From contig CP136061.1 of NCBI GenBank assembly GCA_032622095.1, positions 36,649,797 through 36,713,796 on the forward strand: 64,000 nucleotides of DNA. Reading direction: 5' to 3'. The notes below the pieces were generated by a model. The model was not told where the DNA came from and did not search any database. It saw nothing but the letters and a program-made list of their open reading frames with translations. Of the stretch, positions 44,793 through 57,800 are shown piece by piece. The translations under genes and the position numbers were made by a program. Within the stretch, counting starts at the first letter, position 1. Every line of letters starts with the position of its first letter. This DNA is from Siphonodentalium dalli. Lineage: Eukaryota > Mollusca > Scaphopoda > Gadilida > Siphonodentaliidae.

Positions 44793-46907
44793 AGTCCAGG
44801 CACATTAGATTTCACTAGGGAAAAAAATCGGGGAAAGCTGATTTTTTTTTCTCAGGGATTAATAAGAACATGTTTATGAACAACATGGCAAAAGTCCCCT
44901 AAAATCCGAGTTGATCGTTTTGAGATATCTTGATTTTTCGGAATGGTTCAAATTCTGAAGCATTCCCATCAGGCCATATGCGAAAGCAGTCACGTGTAGA
45001 TCAATTAATGCCAAATTCATAATACATTGTAATATATACAAAAAACGCTTTGTCGTGAACCATATAAGTATAATGTATATCCCAAAATGTCCGACAAAAT
45101 GGCCAAAATAGAATTAAAATTACATTTTGTGAAAAATCGAATAGCTAGTCCCATAAGAGTGACCACACCCTCGAATTATGTGATGAAGAATGATTGGAGA
45201 GTATAAGAGAAACATTTTATCAGAGATGTACGAATTCTCTCTAATATATCTCGCGAGAGATATAGCGAAAATCAATGTGTCATACAACAGTTAAATATGG
45301 ACTTGTGCGCAAAGAAACGGAACAATAAGGCAATTTTTCTGCACTATTTATCTTGAACCGTGTGATATGTGTGTACACTAAACTGTAAAATGAAATGTAA
45401 TAGCGACGAATTGATTCTGTGACTTTCTAGAAGACAAAATTTATGTGCTCATATCAGTCTCACCTTACGTCGTGTGTTGCATGCCCGAAATAATTATGTT
45501 TGGGCCCGACTGTAAACAGAAAACCCGAACTTTTAAAGACGTAAATCATTGAGTTTGACTTGCAATACAATGACGAATAAATCCTCCAGATGGATCTGTT
45601 TTAATGATCTGTTTACCTTTAAAGGTACGGTTGGCCTTGGCGGTGGGTATCCTGTGAAAATATTTCCACCCGTCAAAAACCGCCACAAACAGAAAGAACA
45701 TCAAAATGTAGACAGAATTTGTCCGTATACAAACAAGAAATATCGCATAAACAGTATGTTATTGTCATATTTTTAACCATTGTTATGTAAACAAAAGCAT
45801 AGAAAGTTACTTTTCTGGTGTTTGTTTATATTATGATGGTAAGCATAAAGAGCGTTCTTTGTTGGTGAATTCCTGATATGGCACTAATAAAGAGCGTTTA
45901 TGCCATTTGTGTGTGCTTAGCCAGTAGCATTGTGCTGTCTTCTGTAACACAATCAGGCTCTTGCTTAGGTAAAATATAGTAGGTCTTTATGATAACATGC
46001 TGTTTACGCGATGGTCATGATATATATGAACGAAACTGTATGCGTTTTAATGTTTTTCTGTTTACGGCGTTTGGAACAAATATGAATATTTTCGACAATT
46101 AAGGCCGCACGTGCCTTTAAAGATACTAAATAACAGACTTGTTTATTACCAATACGTATTTTACCTACTATAGGTGGTTATACAATATGTTGCTTTCGTC
46201 GTGGGTTGGCTTGTTGGTTGTGGCCATTTTGACAGCATTTCATGGCCGCGATTGTATTCTGACGTTTCGCTATATTCGCTCTCGTACTCATATTTCACAT
46301 TAACTGGTACAGCTGCGTAATTCATATGACTAAATTAGACAAAACAGAAGAGCAAAATATGACCAGGTCGTTGACCTGCAGTTCCGGTGGTAGGGTTATG
46401 TTTTTATAAGTTTTGACCACTAATGATATGCGTACTCCCTAATTCTGCCCATTATAACGATGTCTGTGCAGTTTTAAAAATAGATAGCTTGTGGCTATGT
46501 TTTGAGAAGCCCGAGCAATCCGACATCGAATACAACAGTTTGCCTTAAAAATCGTCATTTTTTCGGCTCAGTGTTTTATTTCGTATCCATATCTGCGAAA
46601 TTCATTCGAAGTTCCCCTTTGAGTGTGTGTCTTTGGTTTGAGAATTGTGTATCAAACAATATTGAGTGCCTTTTGTATATTTTTAGGCTGACCAAATGTT
46701 ACATCATCCAATTATTTCCATGATTGTGAAATATGTTTCTTTTTTAATTATATGGTTAAAAATGGTATAACTCAGGAAGCTCAACTCGGATTTTAGGGGA
46801 CTTTTCGTGATGCGTCCGCGATGTTCTGAACTAAATAATATTAAAAAATCAGCTTTCCCCGATTTATTTCCTTACTTTCCCACTTTCATGTCAAATGTGC
46901 CTGGACT
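44793..46907. mobile_element. Long-TIR element, 2.1 kb, carrying a nested MITE
   Basis: The left end AGTCCAGGCACATTAGATTT is mirrored by the right end AAATGTGCCTGGACT, with arms of about 130-140 bp (shared ATCGGGGAAAGCTGATTTTT and AAAAGTCCCCTAAAATCCGA). A 502-bp family A MITE lies inside (45619-46120), so the element was ~1.6 kb. No transposase frame was recognised. It split a GAT-rich tract; because that tract is repetitive the target duplication is ambiguous. Confidence 0.8.
45619..46120 (+). mobile_element. Family A MITE, full copy
   Basis: TTAA at 45619-45622 and 46117-46120, 502 bp, nearly identical to 7124-7625. Core motifs CATAAAGAGCGTTCTT and AATAAAGAGCGTTTA around CCTGATATGG. Confidence 0.88.
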
Positions 46908-47010
46908 TAGTGATGAAGTTGACGTGATGGGAATGAGAATGATGATGACGATGATGAATATGGTGATGATGACAATTGTGATGATGACAATTGTGATGAT
47001 GAATTCACCG
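46908..47010 (+). repeat. GAT-rich microsatellite, right part
   Basis: GATGATGACGATGATG and ATTGTGATGATGACA repeats resume after the TIR element, forming the other half of the tract at 44546-44792. Confidence 0.75.
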
Positions 47011-47248
47011 GGCTGTATGAGTAGAAAACCGGGAGGTTGATGTATATATTGTATATATGTGATGTCTTTCTTTATTTTTTGCTGTTTATCTTTTGTAAAA
47101 AAAAATTACATTTTTGTTTTCTCAATGTCCATTTAGTATATCTTGGATCATATATATATATGATAATGCTGTGAAAGTACTTGAAAAAGTTGGTTCCAAA
47201 TCGGACATGGCATCTCGAACATCGTTTGGAGTGTGAAACTTAGTTAAT

Positions 47249-47560
47249 TCGACAGCCTGTTCTCCCGAAAACCAGCCCATTGCATGTATCTGCTTATTAT
47301 AGAACTTGTCTCATGTAGATAGATGAGAATATTTTAGTCAAATTATCGACTCATAATGAGGCGATTCTAAGCAGATTATTTGCGGACAGTGACACAAATA
47401 AGGCAACACGACTTTTCAGGCGTACGCTCTTTAGCAGGTGTTTTCACTCTGGTCAGCGGAATAAAACAAAATAACGGGTAAGAGTCCATTGTCTGCTTTT
47501 TTCAGAATAAAGTAATCATATTATGTACCTATTTCAGATTATAGGACGATTATGTGCGTA
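47249..47560 (-). mobile_element. Family C MITE-like repeat, minus orientation
   Basis: From CAGCCTGTTCTCCCGAAAAC through AGGCGATTCTAAGCAGATTA and TACGCTCTTTAGC to GGACGATTATGTGCG. Same family as 6397-6742. Confidence 0.65.
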
Positions 47561-47639
47561 TTTCTGTGAATTCGAATATCATACGATCTTAATTTCCAAT
47601 TAGATTAAACTGTTTAAACGGACAAGACTCATACCAGCT

Positions 47640-47785
47640 TCTAAATTATGTCCACGTAGGTTGGTAGGAGTTATAAGATAGGTTGACAAATACACGAAAT
47701 ATTGATATACCGGATTCATTTGCTCTAAACAATACTAGCCATGGTCACAAACATTTCCCGGCTAAACCGCCATGTGGCTTTAAAT
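47640..47785 (+). repeat. Family B fragment
   Basis: ATAAGATAGGTTGACAAATA, GATATACCGG and AAACCGCCATGTGGCTTTAA match the two ends of family B, with the middle (including the paired motif) deleted. Confidence 0.6.
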
Positions 47786-48039
47786 ATATTTGCCTAATCA
47801 CAAACATAGAAATCATAAAGATGTCTTTAAACGATGTAATTATATTTGGAAACGTGCTTACAATTACATCTCAACAGAATATACAAAGTGCATTCTGAGT
47901 TAGACATATCGTTAATAAATTATAACTTTATTGTGGCGTTGCCGTGACGTCGCACGTCGTCCTGACGAAATTACTACGCCCAGCTATCACTTCATGTTGA
48001 TCCGGCTCTAATGTGATTATTATATTTAAATCTGCATTT

Positions 48040-48690
48040 CTCTTGAAATTAAATTCATATTGAACTTATTTCAAAAACACAAATAAGCACATATCAGCAT
48101 TATTTGAATCTAAATTACCCTCTGTATGAACCAGACGTACGATCTGTGTAATGTGTGTTCGCTGTGGACCGCGCCATAAAACGGAATAACGGTGTAAATC
48201 CAATACGGGCGTATTTCAGAATCAACCAAATAATATAGGAAAAGAAGTGGTTGTAATTATACAACTATTTGGTCAGCCAGAGTCAATAACCCAAATACGC
48301 TCATATCGGCAGTATTTGAATCTGACTTACACTCTATATATGAAGGTATATGGGGCACGAAAACAGTCGTATTTGAGCGTATTCGTATCTCAAATACGTC
48401 CGTATCGGGCGTATTTGATGCACCCCCCTATATAAAACACGCCCACATTGGCATTATTTAATCTAACTTTTTCATCGACACGACTTGCCAGAATCACGCT
48501 CTTTATCACGTGGCCCGCGCCATTCAACCTATATACGCTCATTACGGACTTATTTCAAAATCGACTGTTTTCTTACCCAATTTACGTTCATATTGAGCGT
48601 AATTCAGATTCAAATAACGTCCATTTGGACGAATTTGTACTTTTGAAATACGTTCAATATGAACCTATTTGCGTGAGGATATGTTGATAT
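48040..48690 (+). mobile_element. Family D repeats, adjacent and partly nested copies
   Basis: Two or three overlapping family D-type copies: 48055-48235 (CAAAAACACAAATAAGCACA), 48270-48420 and 48425-48690 (CACGCTCTTTATCACGTGGC, ending AACCTATTTGCGTGAGGATA). Boundaries between them are unclear. Confidence 0.55.
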
Positions 48691-48779
48691 GGTACATTTT
48701 GTTCAATATGCCATATTAGTGTATGCAAATGACCTCAATGCTCATGCACTGTAAATATACCAATGAACGGACATTTGTA

Positions 48780-49030
48780 ATTCGAGTTTGCAAATTGTGG
48801 CTACGTAATTTGGAAGCAGGTATAAGATAGGTTGACAATACACGAATTATTGATATACCAGCTTCGTGTGTTTTGAACAATACTTGCCATGGGCACAGCC
48901 ATTTCCCATCTGTTTTAATTTTTCCGCACCGCGGTGAAATACGCTCTTTATTTCTTCCATTTAAGGAATTGACGAACACGGGACGCTCTTTTCTGTTCCA
49001 TGCCGTGAAAATTACTGTTTTTGTTTGGGA
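48780..49030 (+). mobile_element. Family B MITE-like repeat, 3' shortened
   Basis: From TTCGAGTTTGCAAATTGTGG through GATATACCAGCTTCGTGTG and the two motifs ACGCTCTTTATTTC and GACGCTCTTTTC; it stops at GGGACCTGTTCTC where family D begins. Confidence 0.65.
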
Positions 49031-49300
49031 CCTGTTCTCTTTAAAATAAGCTCATTTCAAAAACACAAATAAACCCATATCGGCATATATTTATTTGAAT
49101 CTGAATTACGCTCTGTATGAACCTATATCGACCAGGTGGACGCTCTTTATATGTTTTCTTTGTGGCCCGCGCACTACAATGGAATAACGGGTATGTGTCC
49201 ACCATGGGATTATTTCGGAATCAAATAAGTCCAATATGAACTTATGTGAAGATTTAGGTCCAATATGAACCTATTTGAACGGGACATGTTGGGCTTTAAG
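49031..49300 (+). mobile_element. Family D MITE-like repeat
   Basis: CATTTCAAAAACACAAATAA, GACGCTCTTTATATG, GGCCCGCGCAC and AATATGAACCTATTTGAACG in the order seen at 36050-36385. Confidence 0.65.
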
Positions 49301-49879
49301 AAATCAAGATCTGAACTAGAGAGTGACAACGATGACTCTGTGGTGTATAATTTCTTCCCTGTTCGATGATCATACCTAGAATACACATAATTCAGCTTGG
49401 TACTACTGATGCCGTAAATCCGCATGTTACTATATATTAAAACGGTTTAATGTAATGTGCTACATGTGTACGCATATTCGTTCAGTTTGTGATGTAAACA
49501 TCCGCTGTTTTGTCACATAATTTTTGTAACAAATCAGTTTTGGGAAACACCCAGCAATATAATGGACGGAATTAACTCTTTACTTTGACAAAAATCAGCA
49601 GATTCCCAGGTGACAATGAGCCGCTTTGTGCTCAGAAAGTTCGGATAATAGGTAACGGAAACTAACGATGGAACTCTGTGACATGCTTTTGCCATTTGAA
49701 GAATTTAAACTCCTGGTTCAGAAGAATAGTATTCGTGTGAACCTGCATATGGCTGTTTCCATAACACATCGACTTAGACAATGTTGACAACCTGCTATCG
49801 GCGTATTGTACTAACATGCTTGGCAAATTTAAATAGTCTGTAGCGAAATGCTGTTCGCAGTTCGAGAACTAACATATCA
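49301..49879. other. No gene seen
   Basis: Nothing recognisable. Confidence 0.4.
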
Positions 49880-50185
49880 TCGCGCAAACACGCACATAAT
49901 CGACGTATAATGTGAAATAGGTACATAATACGATTATTGGATTCTGAAATAAGCAGATAATGGACTCATACCCGTTATTTCGTTTTGTGGCTCGGGCCAC
50001 AGCGAACATACATGATAACGAACGTATACCTGAACAGTCGTGAGTTGGCTTATTTGTGTGTCATTGTCCGCACATAATCTGCTGAGAATCGTCTCATTAT
50101 GAGTCGATTGTGTGACTAAAACGCTTTCCACTGAAAATGGGGTGAAGATTATCTACCTAAATCAAGTTAATTATAAGAGGCTAGC
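49880..50185 (+). mobile_element. Family C MITE-like repeat
   Basis: GCACATAATCGACGTATAAT, GGCTCGGGCCACAGCGAAC, TCATTGTCCGCACATAATCT and the end ATCTACCTAAATCAAG match 6397-6742. Confidence 0.65.
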
Positions 50186-50535
50186 TTGATTATGGTCGAT
50201 TTGATACAAATAATACAACTGGTATTGAAATATTTCACAATATATGTGTTTTGCATGTTTGATACACATAATGAGTTTCTTAGATATGTTTCGGTTCATC
50301 CTAACACCGTGAAAATGACAACGGTACTTTTTCATAACAGCATCAGTTTGCCCTAACATAATCGCAGGACCACAGCATCATAGCACGACCACTTGGTCAG
50401 GTGTATTAGACGGAACCTGAATTAACCATGTTTGTCAGAAATTCATGTAACGACGATTCGCTAAAATTAATTATTAAAAATTAATAAATAAAAGTAGTGA
50501 TATCGCCCATCCCTATTAGGAACGGTTTGATTCGA
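50186..50535. other. No gene; dispersed repeat fragment
   Basis: 50330-50410 is similar to 40340-40440 (CAGCATCAGTTTGCCCTAAC). Otherwise nothing. Confidence 0.4.
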
Positions 50536-50806
50536 TTAAAGGCACGGGCGGCGTTCGTTGCAGAAAATATTCATATTTGTTCAAATGCCATCAATGGAAA
50601 GAATATTAAAATATATATCGTTTTGTTCATATGCCAAACATAATCAGCGCGTAAATAGTATATTGTTGCCAAGACGTACGATGGTGTACGTAAACAAGGA
50701 CCTTCTCGTGTTACAGAAGTTTTGCTTCTGTTTATTTAACACAGCGCAATTATATTGGTTAATCACACACAAATGATGTAAGCGCTCTTTATTATTTCCA
50801 TATCAG
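50536..50806 (-). mobile_element. Family A MITE, truncated, minus orientation
   Basis: Starts TTAAAGGCACGGGCGGCG and reads as the reverse complement of 18272-18799 through TGTTACAGAAGTTTTGCTTC to GCGCTCTTTATTATTTCCAT, then stops; the rest and the second TTAA are gone. Confidence 0.75.
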
Positions 50807-51244
50807 TACCTACCATTATTCATAATTATGTAAATCATGTCAACATCTTCGATGTTGCAATAATTAAAAAAAAAATACATTCCCGTACGAAGGGACACGA
50901 AAGCATATCAGAATATCTACCACCATGGATTGCCAACGTGCTCATGCATTCTGAGTTAGATATCACATGTTGATTTTCTCTCAAGTCAGCCGCCTACGTG
51001 GTTGTTTTAAATATTTACTTCTTTAAAGTTCATATCATTGATATCCATTACCATGTGAGTGTCAAATGATTATTTTGAGCATACATAACCACCCATCTTC
51101 TTAACAAAATGGTCCTGATGTCAGCTGCTGAGGTTATAATTTACTCGATGCTAATTTGTGTCGCTGTGGTCTGTGATATACAGATTAACCTTCAGGAACA
51201 ATTAAGATATGAAACTCTCACCAGATACAAGTCTTTTACGAAAA
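50807..51244. other. No gene called
   Basis: An open frame of 131 codons (51109-51504) has a hydrophobic N-terminus but overlaps repeat-related DNA and shows no domain, so I leave it uncalled. Confidence 0.35.
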
Positions 51245-51256
51245 TATTATTGTTAG

Positions 51257-51322
51257 TTTTGAATTCGCGCAACACAACACATGTGAGAAAAATAGTGCTG
51301 CGCGATTTTAAATACGAGTACG
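51257..51322 (+). repeat. Diverged relative of the minisatellite-flanking hairpin
   Basis: GAATTCGCGCAACAC and GTGCTGCGCGATTTT form an inverted repeat, followed by AAATACGAGTACGGTAG. The arrangement parallels 51803-51860 (AAATTCGCACACA, TGTGCGAATTT, AAATAGGAGTAAG), where the 26-bp array begins. Confidence 0.7.
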
Positions 51323-51546
51323 GTAGTTTCCATTCAAGGTGGTGGCTTCCAGGCGGGTATTCGACGATAGAAACAAAATGTCACACTCAGTCATTGCAAA
51401 TCGAATATCTCAACTCTAAAACTGTTAAAACATCCCCACATAGTTTGGTGGTAGCGTCACATTTTTCAGTTATGTTAATGATACCTCTAAATCTAGTTGT
51501 TTAAAGTGTTAAAACGGAGGCAAAATTCGATTTTGCCAATATAATT

Positions 51547-51753
51547 GTCTATATTCAGTCCAATCGACTGTAATCTATGTGCAGGGTAGCTGATTCCGGT
51601 CTATATTCACTCCAATCGACTGTAATATATGTGCAGGGTAGCTGATTCCGGTCTATATTCACTCCAATCGACTGTAATATATGTGCAGGGTAGCTGATTC
51701 TTGTCTATATTCAGTTCAATCGACTGTACCATGTGTGCAGGGTAGCTGATTCC
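51547..51753 (+). repeat. 52-bp tandem repeat, four copies
   Basis: Units start GTCTATATTCA at 51547, 51599, 51651 and 51703, each with CAATCGACTGTA and GTGCAGGGTAGCTGATTC. Confidence 0.95.
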
Positions 51754-51808
51754 CCTTGTGATTTAGAATAAACTTGGAAGTCATACTATTTTTCGCTCAG
51801 TTTTAAAT

Positions 51809-51850
51809 TCGCACACATCGATGCGCGAAAAATAGTATTGTGCGAATTTA
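51809..51850. repeat. Hairpin at the left edge of the minisatellite
   Basis: ATTCGCACA and TGTGCGAAT are exact inverted repeats around ATCGATGCGCGAAAAATAGT. The right arm runs directly into the first minisatellite unit. Confidence 0.85.
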
Positions 51851-54800
51851 AATAGGAGTAAGATTTAAATAGGAGTAAGGTACGTAAGAATTTAAATAGG
51901 AGTAAGGTACGTAAGATTTAAATAGGAGTAAGGTACGTAAGAATTTAAATAGGAGTAAGGTACGTAAGAATTTAAATAGGAGTAAGGTACGTAAGAATTT
52001 AAATAGGAGTAAGGTACGTAAGAATTTAAATAGGAGTAAGGTACGTAAGAATTTAAATAGGAGTAAGGTACGTAAGATTTAAATAGGAGTAAGGTACGTA
52101 AGATTAAAATAGGAGTAAGGTACGTAAGATTTAAATAGGAGTAAGGTAAGTAATAATTTAAATAGGAGTAAGGTACGTAAGATTTAAATAGGAGTAAGGT
52201 AAGTAAGATTTAAATAGGAGTAAGGTACGTAAGAATTTAAATAGGAGTAAGGTACGTAAGATTTTAAATAGGAGTAAGGTACGTAAGATTTTAAATAGGA
52301 GTAAGGTACGTAAGATTTAAATAGGAGTAAGGTACGTAAGATTTAAATAGGAGTAAGGTACGTAAGATTTAAATAGGAGTAAGGTACGTAAGATTTAAAT
52401 AGGAGTAAGGTACGTAAGATTTAAATAGGAGTAAGGTACGTAAGATTTAAATAGGAGTAAGGTACGTAAGATTTAAATAGGAGTAGGGTACGTAAGATTT
52501 AAATAGGAGTAAGGTACGTAAGATTTAAATAGGAGTAAGGTACGTAAGATTTAAATAGGAGTAAGGTACGTAAGATTTAAATAGGAGTAAGGTACGTAAG
52601 AATTTAAATAGGAGTAAGGTACGTAAGATTTAAATAGGAGTAAGGTACGTAAGATTTAAATAGGAGTAAGGTACGTAAGAATTAAATGGGAGTAAGGTAC
52701 GTAAGAATTTAAATAGGAGTAAGGTACGTAAGATTAAAATAGGAGTAAGGTACGTAAGATTTAAATAGGAGTAAGGTACGTAAGAATTTAAATAGGAGTA
52801 AGGTACGTAAGATTTAAATAGGAGTAAGGTACGTAAGATTTAAATAGGAGTAAGGTACGTAAGATTTAAATAGGAGTAAGGTACGTAAGATTTAAATAGG
52901 AGTAAGGTACGTAAGATTTAAATAGGAGTAAGGTACGTAAGATTTAAATAGGAGTAAGGTACGTAAGATTTAAATAGGAGTAAGGTACGTAAGATTTAAA
53001 TAGGAGTAAGGTACGTAAGATTTAAATAGGAGTAAGGTACGTAAGATTTAAATAGGAATAAGGTACGTAAGATTTAAATAGGAATAAGGTACGTAAGATT
53101 TAAATAGGAATAAGGTACGTAAGATTTAAATAGGAATAAGGTACGTAAGATTTAAATAGGAATAAGGTACGTAAGATTTAAATAGGAATAAGGTATGTAA
53201 GATGGTAAATAGGAATAAGGTATGTAAGATGGTAAATAGGAATAAGGTATGTAAGATGGTAAATAGGAGTAAGGTATGTAAGATGGTAAATAGTAGTAAG
53301 GTATGTAAGATTTAAATAGGAATAAGGTATGTAAGATTTAAATAGGAATAAGGTATGTAAGATTTAAATAGGAATAAGGTATGTAAGATTTAAATAGGAA
53401 TAAGGTATGTAAGATTTAAATAGGAATAAGGTATGTAAGATTTAAATAGGAATAAGGTATGTAAGATTTAAATAGGAATAAGGTATGTAAGATTTAAATA
53501 GGAATAAGGTATGTAAGATTTAAATAGGAATAAGGTATGTAAGATTTAAATAGGAGTAAGGTATGTAAGATTTAAATAGGAGTAAGGTATGTAAGATTTA
53601 AATAGTAGTAAGGTATGTAAGATTTAAATAGGAGTAAGGTATGTAAGATTTAAATAGGAATAAGGTATGTAAGATTTAAATAGGAATAAGGTATGTAAGA
53701 TTTAAATAGGAATAAGGTATGTAAGATTTAAATAGGAATAAGGTATGTAAGATTTAAATATGAATAAGGTATGTAAGATTTAAATATGAATAAGGTATGT
53801 AAGATTTAAATATGAATAAGGTATGTAAGATTTAAATAGGAATAAGGTATGTAAGATTTAAATAGGAATAAGGTATGTAAGATTTAAATAGGAATAAGGT
53901 ATGTAAGATTTAAATAGGAATAAGGTATGTAAGATTTAAATAGGAATAAGGTATGTAAGATTTAAATAGGAATAAGGTATGTAAGATTTAAATAGGAATA
54001 AGGTATGTAAGATTTAAATAGGAATAAGGTATGTAAGATTTAAATAGGAATAAGGTATGTAAGATTTAAACAGGAATAAGGTATGTAAGATTTAAACAGG
54101 AATAAGGTATGTAAGATTTAAACAGGAATAAGGTATGTAAGATTTAAACAGGAATAAGGTATGTAAGATTTAAACAGGAATAAGGTATGTAAGATGGTAA
54201 ACAGGAATAAGGTATGTAAGATTTAAACAGGAATAAGGTATGTAAGATGGTAAACAGGAATAAGGTATGTAAGATTTAAATAGGAATAAGATATGTAAGA
54301 TTTAAATAGGAGTAAGGTATGTAAGATTTAAATAGCAGTAAGGTATGTAAGATTTAAATAGGAATAAGGTATGTAAGATTTAAATAGCAGTAAGGTATGT
54401 AAGATTTAAATAGCAGTAAGGTATGTAAGATTTAAATAGCAGTAAGGTATGTAAGATTTAAATAGGAACAAGGTATGTAAGATTTAAATAGGAACAAGGT
54501 ATGTAAGATTTAAATAGGAACAAGGTATGTAAGATTTAAATAGGAACAAGGTATGTAAGATTTAAATAGGAACAAGGTATGTAAGATTTAAATAGGAACA
54601 AGGTATGTAAGATTTAAATAGGAACAAGGTATGTAAGATTTAAATAGGAACAAGGTATGTAAGATTTAAATAGGAACAAGGTATGTAAGATTTAAATAGG
54701 AACAAGGTATGTAAGATTTAAATAGGAACAAGGTATGTAAGATTTAAATAGGAACAAGGTATGTAAGATTTAAATAGGAACAAGGTATGTAAGATTTAAA

Positions 54801-57800
54801 TAGGAACAAGGTATGTAAGATTTAAATAGGAACAAGGTATGTAAGATTTAAATAGGAACAAGGTATGTAAGATTTAAATAGGAACAAGGTATGTAAGATT
54901 TAAATAGGAACAAGGTATGTAAGATTTAAATAGGAACAAGGTATGTAAGATGGTAAATAGGAACAAGGTATGTAAGATGGTAAATAGGAATAAGGTATGT
55001 AAGATGGTAAATAGGAATAAGGTATGTAAGATTTAAATAGGAGTAAGGTATGTAAGATTTAAATAGGAGTAAGGTATGTAAGATTTAAATAGGAGTAAGG
55101 TATGTAAGATTTAAATAGGAATAAGGTATGTAAGATTTAAATAGGAATAAGGTATGTAAGATTTAAATAGGAATAAGGTATGTAAGATTTAAATAGGAAT
55201 AAGGTATGTAAGATTTAAATAGGAATAAGGTATGTAAGATGGTAAATAGGAATAAGGTATGTAAGATTTAAATAGGAATAAGGTATGTAAGATTTAAATA
55301 GGAATAAGGTATGTAAGATTTAAATAGGAATAAGGTATGTAAGATTTAAATAGGAATAAGGTATGTAAGATGGTAAATAGGAATAAGGTATGTAAGATGG
55401 TAAATAGGAATAAGGTATGTAAGATTTAAATAGGAATAAGGTATGTAAGATTTAAATAGGAATAAGGTATGTAAGATTTAAATAGGAATAAGGTATGTAA
55501 GATTTAAATAGGAATAAGGTATGTAAGATTTAAATAGGAATAAGGTATGTAAGATTTAAATAGGAATAAGGTATGTAAGATTTAAATAGGAATAAGGTAT
55601 GTAAGATGGTAAATAGGAATAAGGTATGTAAGATTTAAATAGGAATAAGGTATGTAAGATGGTAAATAGGAGTAAGGTATGTAAGATTTAAATAGGAATA
55701 AGGTATGTAAGATGGTAAATAGGAGTAAGGTATGTAAGATTTAAATAGGAATAAGGTATGTAAGATGGTAAATAGGAGTAAGGTATGTAAGATTTAAATA
55801 GGAATAAGGTATGTAAGATGGTAAATAGGAGTAAGGTATGTAAGATTTAAATAGGAATAAGGTATGTAAGATGGTAAATAGGAGTAAGGTATGTAAGATG
55901 GTAAATAGGAATAAGGTATGTAAGATGGTAAATAGGAATAAGGTATGTAAGATTTAAATAGGAATAAGGTATGTAAGATGGTAAATAGGAATAAGGTATG
56001 TAAGATTTAAATAGGAATAAGGTATGTAAGATTTAAATAGGAATAAGGTATGTAAGATTTAAATAGGAATAAGGTATGTAAGATTTAACTAGGTATAAGG
56101 TATGTAAGATTTAAATAGGAATAAGGTATGTAAGATTTATATAGGAATAAGGTATGTAAGATTTAAATAGGAATAAGGTATGTAAGATTTAAATAGGAAT
56201 AAGGTATGTAAGATTTATATAGGAATAAGGTATGTAAGATGGTAAATAGGAATAAGGTATGTAAGATTTAACTAGGTATAAGGTATGTAAGATTTAAATA
56301 GGAATAAGGTATGTAAGATTTAAATAGGAATAAGGTATGTAAGATTTATATAGGAATAAGGTATGTAAGATGGTAAATAGGAATAAGGTATGTAAGATTT
56401 AACTAGGTATAAGGTATGTAAGATTTAAATAGGAATAAGGTATGTAAGATTTAAATAGGAATAAGGTATGTAAGATTTAAATAGGAATAAGGTATGTAAG
56501 ATTTAAATAGGAATAATGTATGTAAGATTTAAATAGGAATAAGGTATGTAAGATTTAACTAGAAATAAGGTATGTAAGATTTAACTAGAAATAAGGTATG
56601 TAAGATTTAAATAGGAATAAGGTATGTAAGATTTAACTAGAAATAAGGTATGTAAGATTTAAATAGGAATAAGGTATGTAAGATTTAAATAGGAATAAGG
56701 TATGTAAGATTTATATAGGAATAAGGTATGTAAGATTTAAATAGGAATAAGGTATGTAAGATTTAACTAGGTATAAGGTATGTAAGATTTAAATAGGAAT
56801 AAGGTATGTAAGATTTATATAGGAATAAGGTATGTAAGATGGTAAATAGGAATAAGGTATGTAAGATGGTAAATAGGAATAAGGTATGTAAGATTTATAT
56901 AGGAATAAGGTATGTAAGATTTAAATAGGAATAAGGTATGTAAGATCTAAATAGGAATAAGGTATGTAAGATTTAAATAGGAATAAGGTATGTAAGATTT
57001 AAATAGGAATAAGGTATGTAAGATTTATATAGGAATAAGGTATGTAAGATTTAAATAGGAATAAGGTATGTAAGATTTAACTAGGTATAAGGTATGTAAG
57101 ATTTAAATAGGAATAAGGTATGTAAGATTTAAATAGGAATAAGGTATGTAAGATTTAACTAGGAATAAGGTATGTAAGATTTAAATAGGTATAAGGTATG
57201 TAAGATGGTAAATAGGAATAAGGTATGTAAGATTTAAATAGGAATAAGGTATGTAAGATTTAAATAGGAATAAGGTATGTAAGATTTAAATAGGAATAAG
57301 GTATGTAAGATTTAAATAGGAATAAGGTATGTAAGATTTAACTAGGTATAAGGTATGTAAGATTTAACTAGGTATAAGGTATGTAAGATTTAAATAGGAA
57401 TAAGGTATGTAAGATTTAACTAGGAATAAGGTATGTAAGATTTAAATAGGTATAAGGTATGTAAGATGGTAAATAGGAATAAGGTATGTAAGATTTAAAT
57501 AGGAATAAGGTATGTAAGATTTAAATAGGAATAAGGTATGTAAGATTTAAATAGGAATAAGGTATGTAAGATTTAAATAGGAATAAGGTATGTAAGATTT
57601 ATATAGGAATAAGGTATGTAAGATTTAAATAGGAATAAGGTATGTAAGATTTAAATAGGAATAAGGTATGTAAGATTTCAATAGGAATAAGGTATGTAAG
57701 ATTTCAATAGGAATAAGGTATGTAAGATTTCAATAGGAATAAGGTATGTAAGATTTCAATAGGAATAAGGTATGTAAGATTTAACTAGGAATAAGGTATG

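Noticed and set aside
51109-51504. 131-codon open frame with hydrophobic N-terminus (possible signal peptide)
   Set aside because: Its middle coincides with the seed hairpin related to the minisatellite edge, and the rest has no domain.
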